From Streptomyces thermodiastaticus (GTDB lineage Bacteria > Actinomycetota > Actinomycetes > Streptomycetales > Streptomycetaceae), in NCBI RefSeq assembly GCF_014656135.1, contig NZ_BNBV01000010.1, forward strand, positions 103,263 to 167,262: a DNA stretch of 64,000 nucleotides, given 5' to 3'. Of this stretch, positions 52,399 through 62,248 are shown in pieces. The notes below the pieces were generated by a model. The model did no database searches. It was given only the letters and a program-made list of their open reading frames with translations, and was not told the origin of the DNA. Every line of letters begins with the position of its first letter. The first letter of the stretch is position 1. A program made the translations under genes and the position numbers.

Positions 52399-52411
52399 AG
52401 GAAACTTTCCT
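52399..52411. promoter_or_regulatory. CsnR-like palindrome before the chitosanase gene
   Basis: AGGAAACTTTCCT is a perfect 13-bp palindrome (GGAAA-C-TTTCC core), 18 nt before the GTG start. It resembles the operator of the ROK repressor CsnR described for Streptomyces chitosanase genes. Binding would block transcription or early elongation until chitosan oligomers appear. Confidence 0.6.
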
Positions 52412-52429
52412 GACAGAAGGGCCCCCACA

Positions 52430-53110
52430 GTGCGCAGACGAACACTGCCCCTCATCGCGGCCGCCGGCGCCGCCCTGCTCGCCGCCGGCCTTCTCCCCAC
52501 GACCGCCTCCGCCTCCGTCCGCGAGGGCTCGGTCGGCGCCGCCGAACTCCTCGCCAAGGTCTCGTCGTGCCGGCAGATCTCCTCGGGTCTGTACCGGACG
52601 GACGAGGAGGCCCCGGCCACCGTCCCCGTGTGCGGCACGGACGACGTGGTGTTCTGGAAGGCCGACATGGACATCGACTGCGACGGGCAGCGCACCGCCG
52701 ACTGCAACGAGAACCGCGACCCCTGGTACCAGGACGACACCGCCTTCCACCAGTCCGACGGCAAGCCGCTGAACGCCGAGACCCTGCCCTATGTCGTCGT
52801 GCCGAGCGCGAGCGGCATCTGGGACTACGCGTCCGCCGGCATCAAGGGCGGCGGTGTGGTCGCCGTCGTCCACGGCGACCAGGTGGAGTACGCCGTCGTC
52901 GGCGACACCGGGCCCACCTCGATCATCGGCGAGGCGTCCTACGCCACCGCCCAGGCCCTCGGCATCGACCCCGACCCGGCGACCGGCGGGGCGGAGTCGG
53001 GCGTGACCTACATACTGTTCAAGAACAGCCAGGTCTCCCCCATCGAGAGCCACAGCGCGGCGGTCACGCTGGGCGAGAAGCTCGCCCGGCAGTTCGTCGA
53101 CGGCGGCTGA
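52430..53110 (+). CDS. Secreted chitosanase, glycoside hydrolase family 75
   Basis: A 226-aa secreted enzyme that cuts chitosan. Signal peptide about 1-29 (LPLIAAAGAALLAAGLLPTT), mature part with DDVVFWKADMDIDCDG, which carries the Asp/Glu region of GH75, the paired cysteines (Cys in DIDCDG and ADCNE), and VVGDTGPTSIIGEASYA, the second conserved acidic stretch. GTG 52430 follows AAGGG by 8 nt. Short, single-domain, without a binding module. Alone in its unit, with a CsnR-like operator. Confidence 0.88.
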   Translation: MRRRTLPLIAAAGAALLAAGLLPTTASASVREGSVGAAELLAKVSSCRQISSGLYRTDEEAPATVPVCGTDDVVFWKADMDIDCDGQRTADCNENRDPWYQDDTAFHQSDGKPLNAETLPYVVVPSASGIWDYASAGIKGGGVVAVVHGDQVEYAVVGDTGPTSIIGEASYATAQALGIDPDPATGGAESGVTYILFKNSQVSPIESHSAAVTLGEKLARQFVDGG

Positions 53111-53116
53111 CATGCC

Positions 53117-53159
53117 GCCGGGTGCTCCCCGTCGGCCGGTCCGGCGGGGAGCACCCGGC
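53117..53159. terminator. Bidirectional terminator between chitosanase and methyltransferase
   Basis: A perfect 14-bp stem (53117-53130 with 53146-53159) and 15-nt loop inside the 64-nt gap between two convergent genes; it can serve both. Confidence 0.85.
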
Positions 53160-53174
53160 GCGTCGGCGTGTGCC

Positions 53175-54134
53175 TCAGGACTCAGAGGTGTCCCCGTCCC
53201 GGACGGCCGTGTACACCGTGTGCGCCTGGAGGACGAAGACGTCCCGCCTGCGGTGCACACCCGCCTCGTCGTCCGGGTCCAGCAACCGGTCCAGGACGGC
53301 CCGGTCCTTTGGCAGCAGGTCGTCGGCCAGACCCTCGCGCAGCCGGGCGAGACGAGCGGCGACGAAGGCCCGGGCCTCGGCGGAGACCGGTGCGGGCAGG
53401 TCCAGCAGGAAACTGCGGGTGCCCGTCGGTCGGAGTCCGGCGGCGGCCAGCAGCGCCGGCCAGTCCTCGGCCTCGGCGACGGAGCCCGGCAGGTCCGCAC
53501 GCATCCGGGTGAACCACTCCTCCTGCAGCGCGTCGAGCCGGGCCTGCAGGCCGGGGCGGCCGATGCCGATGTCCCGCGGCAGAAAACGGGCGGGCAGGCC
53601 GCCCTCCAGCAGTGCCAGGGTGCCGCCCGGTGCCAGGTGCCGGGCGAACGCGGTCAAGGCGGCGCGCTGGTCTCCCAGGTGATGCAGGCTGTTGCCGCAC
53701 CACAGCAGACCGGCCGGGCGGTTGAGTGCGGACAGCGCGTCCGGGAGCGGGCCGGTCACGGTGGTGAGGCGGTCGGCGTGGCCGAGCCGGGCGGCGCGGG
53801 CACGGGCGCGTCGCAGCAGCGGTGCCGAGCCGTCCACCGCCACGACGCGGGCGCCGGGGAAGCGCTCGGCGAACAGGCACGCGATCACACCCGGGCCGCT
53901 GCCGGCATCGACGATCAGACCCGGGTCCCCCGCCTGTTGTGCCAGCCACGCCATCACCTGCAGGTACAAAGGTGTGAACACCTCGGCCTGGGACTCCAGC
54001 AAGGGGCCCATCACGGCCCAGTCGACGTCCGTCCCGTCGTGGTGTGCGTGACCGCCGTGGCCTTCCGTCGCGGCGACGGGTCCAAAAGGGTGGGCGTGCG
54101 GGCCCGGGCGGTGCCCTGGGTGTTCCGGCGTCAT
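53175..54134 (-). CDS. Class I SAM-dependent methyltransferase with His-rich N-terminus
   Basis: A 319-aa methyltransferase. After a His/Gly/Pro-rich head (residues 1-35, about ten histidines) comes a helical part, then the SAM fold: motif I LIVDAGSGPGVIACLFAERF, motif II VVAVDGSAPLLRRAR, motif post-I WCGNSLHHLGDQ, and LAPGGTLALLEGG. ATG 54134 is chosen over the longer frame, which lacks a ribosome site. The His-rich head could bind Ni or Zn. Substrate unknown; it stands alone and convergent to the chitosanase. Confidence 0.85.
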   Translation of the reverse strand: MTPEHPGHRPGPHAHPFGPVAATEGHGGHAHHDGTDVDWAVMGPLLESQAEVFTPLYLQVMAWLAQQAGDPGLIVDAGSGPGVIACLFAERFPGARVVAVDGSAPLLRRARARAARLGHADRLTTVTGPLPDALSALNRPAGLLWCGNSLHHLGDQRAALTAFARHLAPGGTLALLEGGLPARFLPRDIGIGRPGLQARLDALQEEWFTRMRADLPGSVAEAEDWPALLAAAGLRPTGTRSFLLDLPAPVSAEARAFVAARLARLREGLADDLLPKDRAVLDRLLDPDDEAGVHRRRDVFVLQAHTVYTAVRDGDTSES

Positions 54135-54463
54135 GGTGTGCGACCTCCTGTCGGTGTGCTCAGCATGCGACGGCGCACCGCGGTCAGGCCAGTCGTGTCG
54201 CCGGACGGACGGCGACACCCCGGAGAAACGGCACCGTGTGAGCGGCCCCTGACGACGCCGGGCGTGCCCGCCGGAGGCCGTGGGCAACACGGCGCCGCCG
54301 GGCACAGCGTCGGCTGTGCCCGGCGGCGGGTGTGCGCGCGGCGGCCGGACGGGCGCCCGGCGCGGCACGCGCGGTCCGCCGGGGCCGGCCCGTTGAGTGA
54401 CGGGGGCAGGACGCTCCGGGCCGCCCCGCCCCGGCGGATCACCTTCGAGGACGCCTCACCGGG
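54135..54463. other. Intergenic stretch without a gene
   Basis: Between the methyltransferase start and the 3' end of the GH6 cellulase. Very GC-rich with many short repeats of GGCGC and CCGG; one of these hairpins probably ends the cellulase transcript. No coding or RNA feature is recognised. Confidence 0.5.
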
Positions 54464-56200
54464 TCACGACAGCGGCGGGTAGGCGTTCTGCATCAGCTGC
54501 CGGAACTGGGCGGAGAACCAGTGTCCGGACAGCGGTGCGTCGGGCAGCGCACCCGAGGGGTTGTTCCCGTTGCGGGCGTTGCCCTGGTACGAGGGGTCGC
54601 ACATCTGGTCGAAGCCCTTGCCCTCGTCGTTGTCGACGGGGGCGCTGGCACCGTCGGACTCCCCCGGCGGCTTGATCCACGTGTAGGCGTCGATCCCGGA
54701 CGCGGGTGCGGCGGTGGGCCGTTCGCCGAGGCCGGCGCCGCTCTGGTTGCACCAGTTGCCGACGTGGATGCGCCGGTCGATGCGGCTGCCGTCGACGTAG
54801 GCGTCCACGCTGGTCTTCGGACCGGGGCCGGACGGACGGGCGGAGCCGCCCCAGCCGTTGCGGGAGGTGTCGATCAGCACGCCGATGTCCGACTTGAACC
54901 CGGCCGCGACGGCCTGGCTGCGCAGTGCCTGGGCGTAGGACTGCTCGTCCACGTACTGGTTCCAGTCGACCCACTTCGACTGGCGCACCGTCTGGCCGTT
55001 CACGGTGTCGGAGACCTTGAAGTACGGCTCCGTGGTGGGGCTGTAGTTGGCGGTGTTGACGGCGAAGCCGGCCACGTCGTCGACGCTGGCGCCGTTGCTG
55101 GTGGCGACCTTGTAGAACTCCTGCACGGAGGGGCCGAGGTTGGTGTCCCAGCCGAGCCATCCGTGGTGGGCGGCGTCGATGTAGTTGTAGACGTTCGGGA
55201 TGGCACCGAGCTTGCTCAGGGCGTAGCTGACGCCCTTCTCGTAGTTGCCGTTGGCCTTCATGGTGGTGCAGGCCTCGGTGGTGGTGTTGGTGCCGCCCGC
55301 GTTGGTGACCAGGTTGGGCAGCGAGTCGGGCTCGATCACCGTGGCGATCCGCAGGCCCGCGTACTTGGGGTCGGACAGGATCTCCGCGATGGGGTCGATG
55401 TACTCGCTCTTGTACCGGTCGATCTCGTCCGGTCCCAGCTCGCCGTTGGAGGCGAGGGCGGCGCAGTCGCGTCCGGGCAGGTCGTAGATGACGAGCTGGA
55501 CGACCAGTTCGCCGGAGCCCTTCTGCTTCAGTGCCTCGTCGAGGTGGTCGCGCAGTCCCATCTTGCCGTCGGCGCCCTCGATGGTGGCGATGCGGTCGAG
55601 CCAGACCGCGGTGGGCTGGTCCGCGACGCGGTCGCCGCCCGGCTCGGCCGCGGCCAGCGCGGACCACTCGGGGTTCACGTACATCTTGGCGCCGACGTAG
55701 GGGTTGTCGACCCGGCCGCTGGCACCGGTGCCACCACCGTTGTCGCCGCCGCCCCCTGGCTCGCCTCCGCCACCGCTGCCGTTGTCGACGTTGCAGGTGA
55801 CGCCGTCGAGGGTGAAGGCGGACGGAACGGCGTTGGTGCCGCTGAAGGTGCCCTGGAAGCCGAAGTTCGTCGAACCGCCGGTGGCCAGGGAGCCGTTGTA
55901 GCTTTCGTTGGTGACGGTGACGTCCGCACCGCTCTGTGTGATCTTCGCGTTCCAGCCGCTGGTGATCTTCTGGTCGCCGGCGTAGGACCACTTCAGGGTC
56001 CAGGCCGACTTGGCGGCGCCGTTGTTGGTGACGGTGACGGCGGCGGTGAAGCCGCCCTGCCACTGGTTCTGCACCTTGTAGTCGACGGTGCAGGCGGGCG
56101 CGGCGGGGCCGGCGCTGGCAGGGCCGGCGGCGAGCGCCATGCTCATGCCGCCGGCCACCAGGGTCAGGGCGGCGAGCATCGCTGTTCTGCTGCGGCTCAT
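54464..56200 (-). CDS. Secreted GH6 cellulase with N-terminal CBM2
   Basis: A 578-aa cellobiohydrolase/endoglucanase. Signal peptide 1-30. CBM2 at about 37-136, closed by Cys37 and Cys136 with the cellulose-binding tryptophans (NQWQGGF, SAWTLKW, SGWNAKI). A Gly-rich linker follows (137-163). GH6 domain 164-578: the proton-donor Asp292 in VIEPDSLPN, VNTANYSPTTEP, IDTSRNGWGGSARP and WIKPPGESDG. GH6 enzymes attack cellulose by inversion; long loops in this protein suit an exo-acting type. It is divergent from the GH48 gene, with CebR-type boxes in between. Confidence 0.94.
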   Translation of the reverse strand: MSRSRTAMLAALTLVAGGMSMALAAGPASAGPAAPACTVDYKVQNQWQGGFTAAVTVTNNGAAKSAWTLKWSYAGDQKITSGWNAKITQSGADVTVTNESYNGSLATGGSTNFGFQGTFSGTNAVPSAFTLDGVTCNVDNGSGGGGEPGGGGDNGGGTGASGRVDNPYVGAKMYVNPEWSALAAAEPGGDRVADQPTAVWLDRIATIEGADGKMGLRDHLDEALKQKGSGELVVQLVIYDLPGRDCAALASNGELGPDEIDRYKSEYIDPIAEILSDPKYAGLRIATVIEPDSLPNLVTNAGGTNTTTEACTTMKANGNYEKGVSYALSKLGAIPNVYNYIDAAHHGWLGWDTNLGPSVQEFYKVATSNGASVDDVAGFAVNTANYSPTTEPYFKVSDTVNGQTVRQSKWVDWNQYVDEQSYAQALRSQAVAAGFKSDIGVLIDTSRNGWGGSARPSGPGPKTSVDAYVDGSRIDRRIHVGNWCNQSGAGLGERPTAAPASGIDAYTWIKPPGESDGASAPVDNDEGKGFDQMCDPSYQGNARNGNNPSGALPDAPLSGHWFSAQFRQLMQNAYPPLS

Positions 56201-56508
56201 GAGTGGGGTGTACCTCCATGGGTGACTTCGGGTGGGCCCGTACGCGGCCGAGGGCGCGCAGGCGCTCGTGCACCCCGGCGTCGTACGTGTGAGGTGAAGC
56301 GGCACGGCCGCACGGCCGGCGGAGCGGTCCCGGGTGCTCCGGGGCGGCTCGGGCGGGACGGTTCCGGGCCGCCGAAGGGCCGTGCGTGACAAGCCGTCGG
56401 CCACGCGGGCGGACCGCGCCGGCCGGCGGATCACAGCAGTGAACGTGGGGGGTGTCGCATGGGGGGACTCCTCGCGGACCGGGCACACCGCCACGGATGC
56501 GCCACTGA

Positions 56509-56522
56509 TGGAATCGCTCCCA
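56509..56522. promoter_or_regulatory. Degenerate CebR-like box
   Basis: TGGAATCGCTCCCA differs from the CebR consensus TGGGAGCGCTCCCA at two positions of the left half. It is nearer the GH6 side of the divergent promoter region. Confidence 0.5.
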
Positions 56523-56673
56523 CTGGTGCGAGTGAAGGTAGCGTCAAGTCACGGAGAAGAACAGAGGGTTCACCAACTTTGGGTTCACTTTCCGTCAATG
56601 CGGCGCGTCAGCGCGGGGACGAATGTTTTCGAATCCTTTATCTACTTGACGGTGCCCTGACAGGTACGCACTA

Positions 56674-56687
56674 TGGGAGCGCTCCCA
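56674..56687. promoter_or_regulatory. CebR box
   Basis: Perfect 14-bp palindrome TGGGAGCGCTCCCA, the known operator of the cellobiose-responsive LacI repressor CebR in Streptomyces, 81 nt before the GH48 start. Cellobiose or cellotriose would release repression. cebR is not in this window. The 567-nt gap between the two cellulases holds nothing else recognised. Confidence 0.85.
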
Positions 56688-56767
56688 CTGGTCATGGCTT
56701 GTCGTTGCTCGTTGCTTGCACCGCTCCCCCCGCTTCCTCCACTCCGAGCCGCAAGGAGGGACCAGCA

Positions 56768-59689
56768 GTGCACCCCCTTCACCGACACAGACGCCGCCTC
56801 GTGCGCAGGCTGTGCACCGCCGTGACGGCCCTGGCCCTGCCCACGACGATGCTGGCGGCGGGCGCGACCACCGCCCACGCGGCGGCGCCGCGCTGCAGCG
56901 TGGACTACCGGACGAACGACTGGGGCTCCGGCTTCACCGCGGAGCTGACCGTCACCAACCGCGGCACCGACCCCATCGACGGCTGGACCCTGACCTACTC
57001 CTACGCCGGCGACCAGAAACTGACCAACGGCTGGAACGGCGTCTGGTCGCAGTCGGGGCGGACGGTCACCGTGAAGAACGCCTCGTACAACGCCGTGATC
57101 GGCGCGGGCGCCGCGGTGACCCTCGGCGCGCAGTTCACCTACAGCGGCACCAACACCGATCCCACCGACTTCGCCGTCAACGGCACCGCCTGCACCGGCG
57201 CCCATCAGCCGCCCGTCACCGTGCTGACCAGTCCCGCCCCGGGCGCCACCTACACGCAGGGCGAACCGGTGCCGCTGGAGGCGACCGCGGCGGCGGCCGA
57301 CGACGCGAGCATCACCAAGGTCGAGTTCTACGACGACACCACCCTGCTCGGCACCGACGCCACCGCGCCGTACACCCTGTCCGCCTCGTCCCTGGCGGCG
57401 GGCAGCCACTCCCTGGTGGCGAAGGCGTACGACAGCCTCGGCGCGTCCGCCGAGTCCGCGCCGGTCGGCATCACCGTCGCCGCGGGTCCCGCGGTGGTCG
57501 CCTCGCCGGCCCGGCTCGGCATCCGGCAGGGAACGTCGGGCACGTTCGAGGTGACGCTGTCGAAGCAGCCGAGCGAGGACGTGACGGTGACCGTCGCCCG
57601 CACGGAGGGCAACGAGGGCCTGTCCGTGACGGGCGGCTCCACGCTCACCTTCACCCCCGACGACTGGGACACCCCCCAGAAGGTCACCGTCACCGCGGAC
57701 GACTCCGGAACCGGGACGGCCACCTTCACCGCCTCCGCACCCGGCTACGCCAAGGCCACGGTGACCGTGACGGAACTGGCCGCGGCCAAGGAGTACGACG
57801 CCCGTTTCCTGGACCTGTACAACAAGATCACCGACCCGGCCGACGGCTACTTCTCGCCCGAGGGCATCCCCTACCACGCGGTGGAGACACTGATCGTGGA
57901 GGCACCCGACCAGGGGCACGAGACGACCTCGGAGGCGTGGAGCTACCTGCTGTGGCTGCAGGCGATGTACGGCAAGGTGACGGGTGACTGGTCGGAGTTC
58001 AACGACGCGTGGGCCCTCATGGAGAAGTACATGATCCCCACTCACGCCGACCAGCCGACCAACTCCTTCTACGACGCCTCGAAACCGGCCACCTACGCCC
58101 CCGAACAGGACACCCCCGACCAGTACCCGGCCCGGCTCGACGGGTCGGTCCCGGTCGGCTCCGACCCGATCGCGGCCGAGCTGAGGTCCGCCTACGGCAC
58201 GGACGACGTCTACGGCATGCACTGGATCCAGGACGTCGACAACGTCTACGGCTACGGCAACACCCCGGGCGGCACCTGCGAGGGCGGACCGGCGCAGCAG
58301 GGACCGTCGTACCTGAACACCTTCCAGCGCGGCCCGCAGGAGTCCGTGTGGGAGACCGTGCCCCAGCCGACCTGCGACAACTTCACCTACGGCGGGAAGA
58401 ACGGCTACCTCGACCTGTTCACCGGCGACGCCTCCTACGCCAAGCAGTGGAAGTACACCGACGCCCCGGACGCCGACGCGCGTGCCGTGCAGGCCGCGTA
58501 CTGGGCGGACGTGTGGGCCAAGGAGCAGGGCAAGGGCAGCGAGGTCGCGGCCACCGTCGCCAAGGCGGCGAAGATGGGCGACTACCTGCGCTACGCGATG
58601 TACGACAAGTACTTCAAGAAGATCGGCAACTGCACCGGTGCCTCCTCCTGCCCGGCCGGCACCGGCAAGGACGCCTCGCACTACCTGCTGTCCTGGTACT
58701 ACGCCTGGGGCGGCGCCACGGACCCGAACGCCGGCTGGGCCTGGCGCATCGGCTCCAGCCACGTCCACGGCGGCTACCAGAACCCGCTGGCGGCCTACGC
58801 GCTCAGCTCCTACCCCGACCTGAAGCCGAAGTCGGCGACGGGCGCGGAGGACTGGGCCACCTCGCTGAAGCGGCAGCTGGAGTTCTACCGGTGGCTGCAG
58901 TCCGCCGAGGGCGCCATCGCGGGCGGCGCCACCAACAGCTGGCAGGGCCGCTACGCCACCCCGCCGGCGGGCAGGTCCACCTTCTACGGCATGTACTACG
59001 ACGAGGCGCCGGTCTACCACGACCCGCCGTCCAACCAGTGGTTCGGCTTCCAGGCCTGGTCGATGGAGCGCGTCGCGGAGTACTACCAGCAGACCGGGGA
59101 CACCCAGGCGAAGGAGGTGCTGGACAAGTGGGTGAAGTGGGCGCTGTCAAAGACCACTGTCAACCCGGACGGCGGCTTCCTGATCCCCTCCACCCTCACC
59201 TGGTCCGGGCAGCCGGACACCTGGAACCCGTCCTCGCCCGGTGACAACAGCTCGCTGCACGTCACCGTCGCCGACTACACCGATGACGTCGGCGTGGCCG
59301 CCGCGTACGCCAGGACGCTGACGTACTACGCCGCCCGGTCGGGCGACGCGCAGGCCAAGGCCACGGCCAAGGCGCTGCTGGACGGCATGTGGGACAACCA
59401 CCAGGACGCCCTGGGCATCGCCGTGCCGGAGACCCGGGCCGACTACAGCCGCTTCGCCGACCCGGTGTACGTGCCCAGCGGCTGGACCGGCACCATGCCG
59501 AACGGCGACCGGATCGACTCCTCGTCGACCTTCCTGTCCATCCGGTCCTTCTACCAGGACGACCCGGCGTGGTCGAAGGTGGAGTCCTACCTAAGGGGCG
59601 GGGCCGCGCCCGTCTTCACCTACCACCGGTTCTGGGCCGAGGCGGACATCGCCCTGGCCATGGGGTCGTACGCGGAGCTTCTCGAATAG
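56768..59689 (+). CDS. Secreted GH48 cellobiohydrolase with N-terminal CBM2
   Basis: A 973-aa processive exocellulase acting from the reducing end, inverting. GTG 56768 follows AAGGAGGGA; earlier in-frame starts have no such site. Signal peptide about 1-40; CBM2 43-148 ([38 protein letters not shown]); an Ig-like domain 150-240 ([16 protein letters not shown]); a second beta domain 242-335; GH48 338-973 with the acid catalyst region [14 protein letters not shown] and the family stretches [20 protein letters not shown] and [10 protein letters not shown]48 plus GH6 is the standard synergistic pair of actinobacterial cellulose degraders. Confidence 0.95.
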   Translation: MHPLHRHRRRLVRRLCTAVTALALPTTMLAAGATTAHAAAPRCSVDYRTNDWGSGFTAELTVTNRGTDPIDGWTLTYSYAGDQKLTNGWNGVWSQSGRTVTVKNASYNAVIGAGAAVTLGAQFTYSGTNTDPTDFAVNGTACTGAHQPPVTVLTSPAPGATYTQGEPVPLEATAAAADDASITKVEFYDDTTLLGTDATAPYTLSASSLAAGSHSLVAKAYDSLGASAESAPVGITVAAGPAVVASPARLGIRQGTSGTFEVTLSKQPSEDVTVTVARTEGNEGLSVTGGSTLTFTPDDWDTPQKVTVTADDSGTGTATFTASAPGYAKATVTVTELAAAKEYDARFLDLYNKITDPADGYFSPEGIPYHAVETLIVEAPDQGHETTSEAWSYLLWLQAMYGKVTGDWSEFNDAWALMEKYMIPTHADQPTNSFYDASKPATYAPEQDTPDQYPARLDGSVPVGSDPIAAELRSAYGTDDVYGMHWIQDVDNVYGYGNTPGGTCEGGPAQQGPSYLNTFQRGPQESVWETVPQPTCDNFTYGGKNGYLDLFTGDASYAKQWKYTDAPDADARAVQAAYWADVWAKEQGKGSEVAATVAKAAKMGDYLRYAMYDKYFKKIGNCTGASSCPAGTGKDASHYLLSWYYAWGGATDPNAGWAWRIGSSHVHGGYQNPLAAYALSSYPDLKPKSATGAEDWATSLKRQLEFYRWLQSAEGAIAGGATNSWQGRYATPPAGRSTFYGMYYDEAPVYHDPPSNQWFGFQAWSMERVAEYYQQTGDTQAKEVLDKWVKWALSKTTVNPDGGFLIPSTLTWSGQPDTWNPSSPGDNSSLHVTVADYTDDVGVAAAYARTLTYYAARSGDAQAKATAKALLDGMWDNHQDALGIAVPETRADYSRFADPVYVPSGWTGTMPNGDRIDSSSTFLSIRSFYQDDPAWSKVESYLRGGAAPVFTYHRFWAEADIALAMGSYAELLE

Positions 59690-59713
59690 GCCCCCGCTGC
59701 TCCGCGTCGCGCG

Positions 59714-59748
59714 ACGGGCGGACCCGGCTCGGTCCCGGGTCCGCCCGT
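59714..59748. terminator. Bidirectional terminator after GH48
   Basis: A 14-bp perfect stem (59714-59727 with 59735-59748) and 7-nt loop, in the 74-nt gap between convergent genes. Confidence 0.85.
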
Positions 59749-59763
59749 TCGGCGTGCTCGGGC

Positions 59764-60513
59764 TCAGTCCTGGGGCGGCTTGCGGAACGCCCGCAGCGCG
59801 AACACCGGGTCGGGGCGGGGCCGTTCCTGGTCGGGCAGGGCCGCGAGCCGGGCGGCGAAGGCCTCGGCGGCGGCGCTGCCCGGAGGCAGGGTGACGAACC
59901 AGCCGCGGCGCAGGTCGGTGATGGTGCGGCGGGGGCTGCGGCCCTGGCCTACGCCCCGGAAGCGGGCCTGTCCGGCGGGGAGCAGACCGTGCGCGGCGGC
60001 GTGCGCGGTGACGAGGTCCGCGGCGTCCCGGGCGGGGCTGGGCGGCCGACCGGCGAGGACGGCGTCGATGTCGCTGCCGACGTTGTGGGAGGCGGCCTTG
60101 TCGACGGTCGTGACATAGACGCCGCCGGGGCGGAGCACCCGGGCGCATTCGGCGACGACGGCCCGGGCGTCGGCGTCGGTGGGCGCCAGATGCAGCAGCC
60201 AGACGCTGACGACGGCGTCGAACCGTTCGTCCGGGAAGGGCAGACGGCGGCCGTCGGCGCGGACCACGGCCCCGGGCAGCCGGGCCGCGGCCCGGCGGAC
60301 CATCGCGGCCGACCGGTCCACCCCGGTCACCCGCAGGGCGGGCCGGGCCTCGGCGAGCCGGCGGGTGACGATGCCGGTGCCGCAGCCGATGTCCGCCAGC
60401 TGACGGCACTCTCCGGGCAGCAGGCCGAGGACGGCCGCTGCCGCCGCGGCGGCCCGTGGCTCGCCGCCGCGTAACGCGTCGTACTGTTCGGCTTCCTGGT
60501 CGTAGTCCAGCAC
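59764..60513 (-). CDS. Class I SAM-dependent methyltransferase
   Basis: A 249-aa methyltransferase of the UbiE/type 11 group: motif I LADIGCGTGIVTRRLAEA, acidic loop VTGVDRSAAMVRRAA, motif II FPDERFDAVVSVWLLHL and CARVLRPGGVYVTTV. Starts MLDYDQEAEQYDALRGGE like small-molecule methyltransferases next to regulatory genes. Substrate unknown. 27 nt separate it from the pterin dehydratase gene upstream, so the two may be cotranscribed. Confidence 0.88.
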   Translation of the reverse strand: MLDYDQEAEQYDALRGGEPRAAAAAAAVLGLLPGECRQLADIGCGTGIVTRRLAEARPALRVTGVDRSAAMVRRAAARLPGAVVRADGRRLPFPDERFDAVVSVWLLHLAPTDADARAVVAECARVLRPGGVYVTTVDKAASHNVGSDIDAVLAGRPPSPARDAADLVTAHAAAHGLLPAGQARFRGVGQGRSPRRTITDLRRGWFVTLPPGSAAAEAFAARLAALPDQERPRPDPVFALRAFRKPPQD

Positions 60514-60540
60514 GTGGCGTTCCCCCCTCGCCAGGTCGTC

Positions 60541-60846
60541 TCACATCGCCTGGTGACTTGCTGCCAGATCCTGGATGCGATGGGCCAGCTGGAAGTCCTT
60601 CTCGGTGACGGCGCCGCCCACGCTGTGCGTGTGCACGCTCACCGAGACGGTGGTGTAGCCGAGCGTCAGATCGGAGTGGTGGTTCAGTTCCTCCTGGACC
60701 TGCGCGATGTGCACCACCATCGCGGTCGCCGCGAAGTGCGAGCCGAGCCGGAAGGTACGGGTGAGCCGGTCGTCCGCCAGCAACCAGCCGGGCAGCCCGG
60801 CCAGCCGGGTCTCGATCTCCTCCCGCGACAGCGGTTCGACGGCCAT
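60541..60846 (-). CDS. phhB: 4a-hydroxytetrahydrobiopterin dehydratase
   Basis: A 101-aa pterin-4a-carbinolamine dehydratase. The signature EELNHHSDLTLGYTTVSVSV (the His-His pair that handles the 4a-hydroxyl) and the ending HSVGGAVTEKDFQLAHRIQ are typical. It regenerates pterin cofactor for aromatic amino acid hydroxylases or takes part in molybdopterin-related chemistry in bacteria; no hydroxylase gene is near. Confidence 0.92.
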   Translation of the reverse strand: MAVEPLSREEIETRLAGLPGWLLADDRLTRTFRLGSHFAATAMVVHIAQVQEELNHHSDLTLGYTTVSVSVHTHSVGGAVTEKDFQLAHRIQDLAASHQAM

Positions 60847-60962
60847 CCGCACTCCCTTCGCCGGCTCCGGTGTGACGTTCAGACTGCCACAGGAACGCCG
60901 GTGCGTCGCCGCCCGCGACGCGCGTCGCGGGCGGCGGTCAGCCGTCGGACGGGACCGTCGGG

Positions 60963-62063
60963 TCAGCGGGGTCCGCAGACCGCGGCCAGGTCGTCGGCGA
61001 CGGCGGCGATCGTGGCGCGGCCCTCGACGCGCTGCACCCAGGCGTGCGGCAGGCCGTGGTCGCCGTGACGGGCGCCGAGGATGTTGCCGCAGATGGAGCC
61101 GGTTGAGTCGCTGTCGCCCGAGTGGTTGACGGACAGCAGCAGGGCGCGCTCGACGTCGTCCTCGACGAGGGCCGCGTAGACGCCGACGGCCAGGGCCTCC
61201 TCGGCGACCCAGCCGGCGCCGAGCTGCTGCAGCCGCTCCGCGCTCGGGCTGCCCTGGGCGGCCAGGTCCAGCGCCTGGTGCAGCGCGGCGGTGGTCTCCT
61301 CGTGGTGGGGGTGGCGGGCCAGCAGGCGCAGGGAGCGCAGCACCGCGCCCTCGACCGACTCCCCGTCCAGCAGGCAGGCGACGATCGCGGCCAGAGCGCC
61401 GGCGGCGTAGTAGCCGGTGGGGTGACCGTGGGTCATCTGGGCGCAGCGGGCGGCGGCGTCGAAGGCGTCCTCGGGGCCGGCGCCGGTGAGACCGAACGGC
61501 GCCGACCGCATCACCGCCCCGCAGCCCTTGGAGTCGGGGTTGATGGGCCCGGGCGGGCCGAAGGCGGCCGCCGGGTCGGGCACGAAGTCCAGGCCCAGAC
61601 CGGACATGCAGGCGTTGCCCGGGGCGCGCCGCGCGTACAGCCACGCCTCGTTGACCAGGCCGTCGCGCGGGCCGGTGTAGGAGCCGTTGGCGGGGCCTAT
61701 CTCGGCGACCTGAGGGCTGCGGTAGTCCTGGGTCGCGAGCCAGCGTTCGTAGGCCCAGCGGATCAGCCGGAAGCCGTCCACGCCGAGGCGCTTGCCCGGC
61801 TGCTGCTCGTGGGCCTGCCGGATGCCCTCCGCGGTGAACAGGGTCATCTGGGTGTCGTCGCTGATCAGGCCGACGGCTCCGGTGGTGGTGGGCACCAGAC
61901 CGGTGACGCCGCGTGCGCCGTGCGCGGCCCGGATGCCGTCCAGGGCGCTGAACTCGACCGGATAGCCGAGGGCGTCCCCGACGGCCCCGCCGAGCAGGCA
62001 GCCGCGCACTCTGGCGCGGTACACCGCCGTCGACTCCCAGGACGGCCTCCACGGCTCGTTCAT
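60963..62063 (-). CDS. ADP-ribosylglycohydrolase family protein
   Basis: A 366-aa DraG-type hydrolase that removes ADP-ribose from proteins or nucleic acids. The di-magnesium site is visible: RGCLLGGAVGDALGYPVEF near the start, ISDDTQMTLFTAEGI, and GDSDSTGSICGNILGAR near the C-terminus (the Asp-rich metal stretch). The central part has CAQMTHGHPTGYYAAGALA. It is divergent from the XRE regulator. No ADP-ribosyltransferase is adjacent, so it is likely a general house-cleaning or regulatory enzyme, not an antitoxin of a visible pair. Confidence 0.92.
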   Translation of the reverse strand: MNEPWRPSWESTAVYRARVRGCLLGGAVGDALGYPVEFSALDGIRAAHGARGVTGLVPTTTGAVGLISDDTQMTLFTAEGIRQAHEQQPGKRLGVDGFRLIRWAYERWLATQDYRSPQVAEIGPANGSYTGPRDGLVNEAWLYARRAPGNACMSGLGLDFVPDPAAAFGPPGPINPDSKGCGAVMRSAPFGLTGAGPEDAFDAAARCAQMTHGHPTGYYAAGALAAIVACLLDGESVEGAVLRSLRLLARHPHHEETTAALHQALDLAAQGSPSAERLQQLGAGWVAEEALAVGVYAALVEDDVERALLLSVNHSGDSDSTGSICGNILGARHGDHGLPHAWVQRVEGRATIAAVADDLAAVCGPR

Positions 62064-62248
62064 GCGCCCTCCTCACGTGGCCGGATTCTCGGTCGTGGAC
62101 CATTCTCGCGGCCGGGGCGGCGGCGTCGTCCACCGCCCCCACGGACCGGACGGTGCTGCGGGATTCCGGTGCGCGCGGCTGTCGCGACGGCGGCCGCCGT
62201 GTCACACTGCTCCGCGTTGTCCGAAGCACGTGCGGGAAGGGGCGTGAC

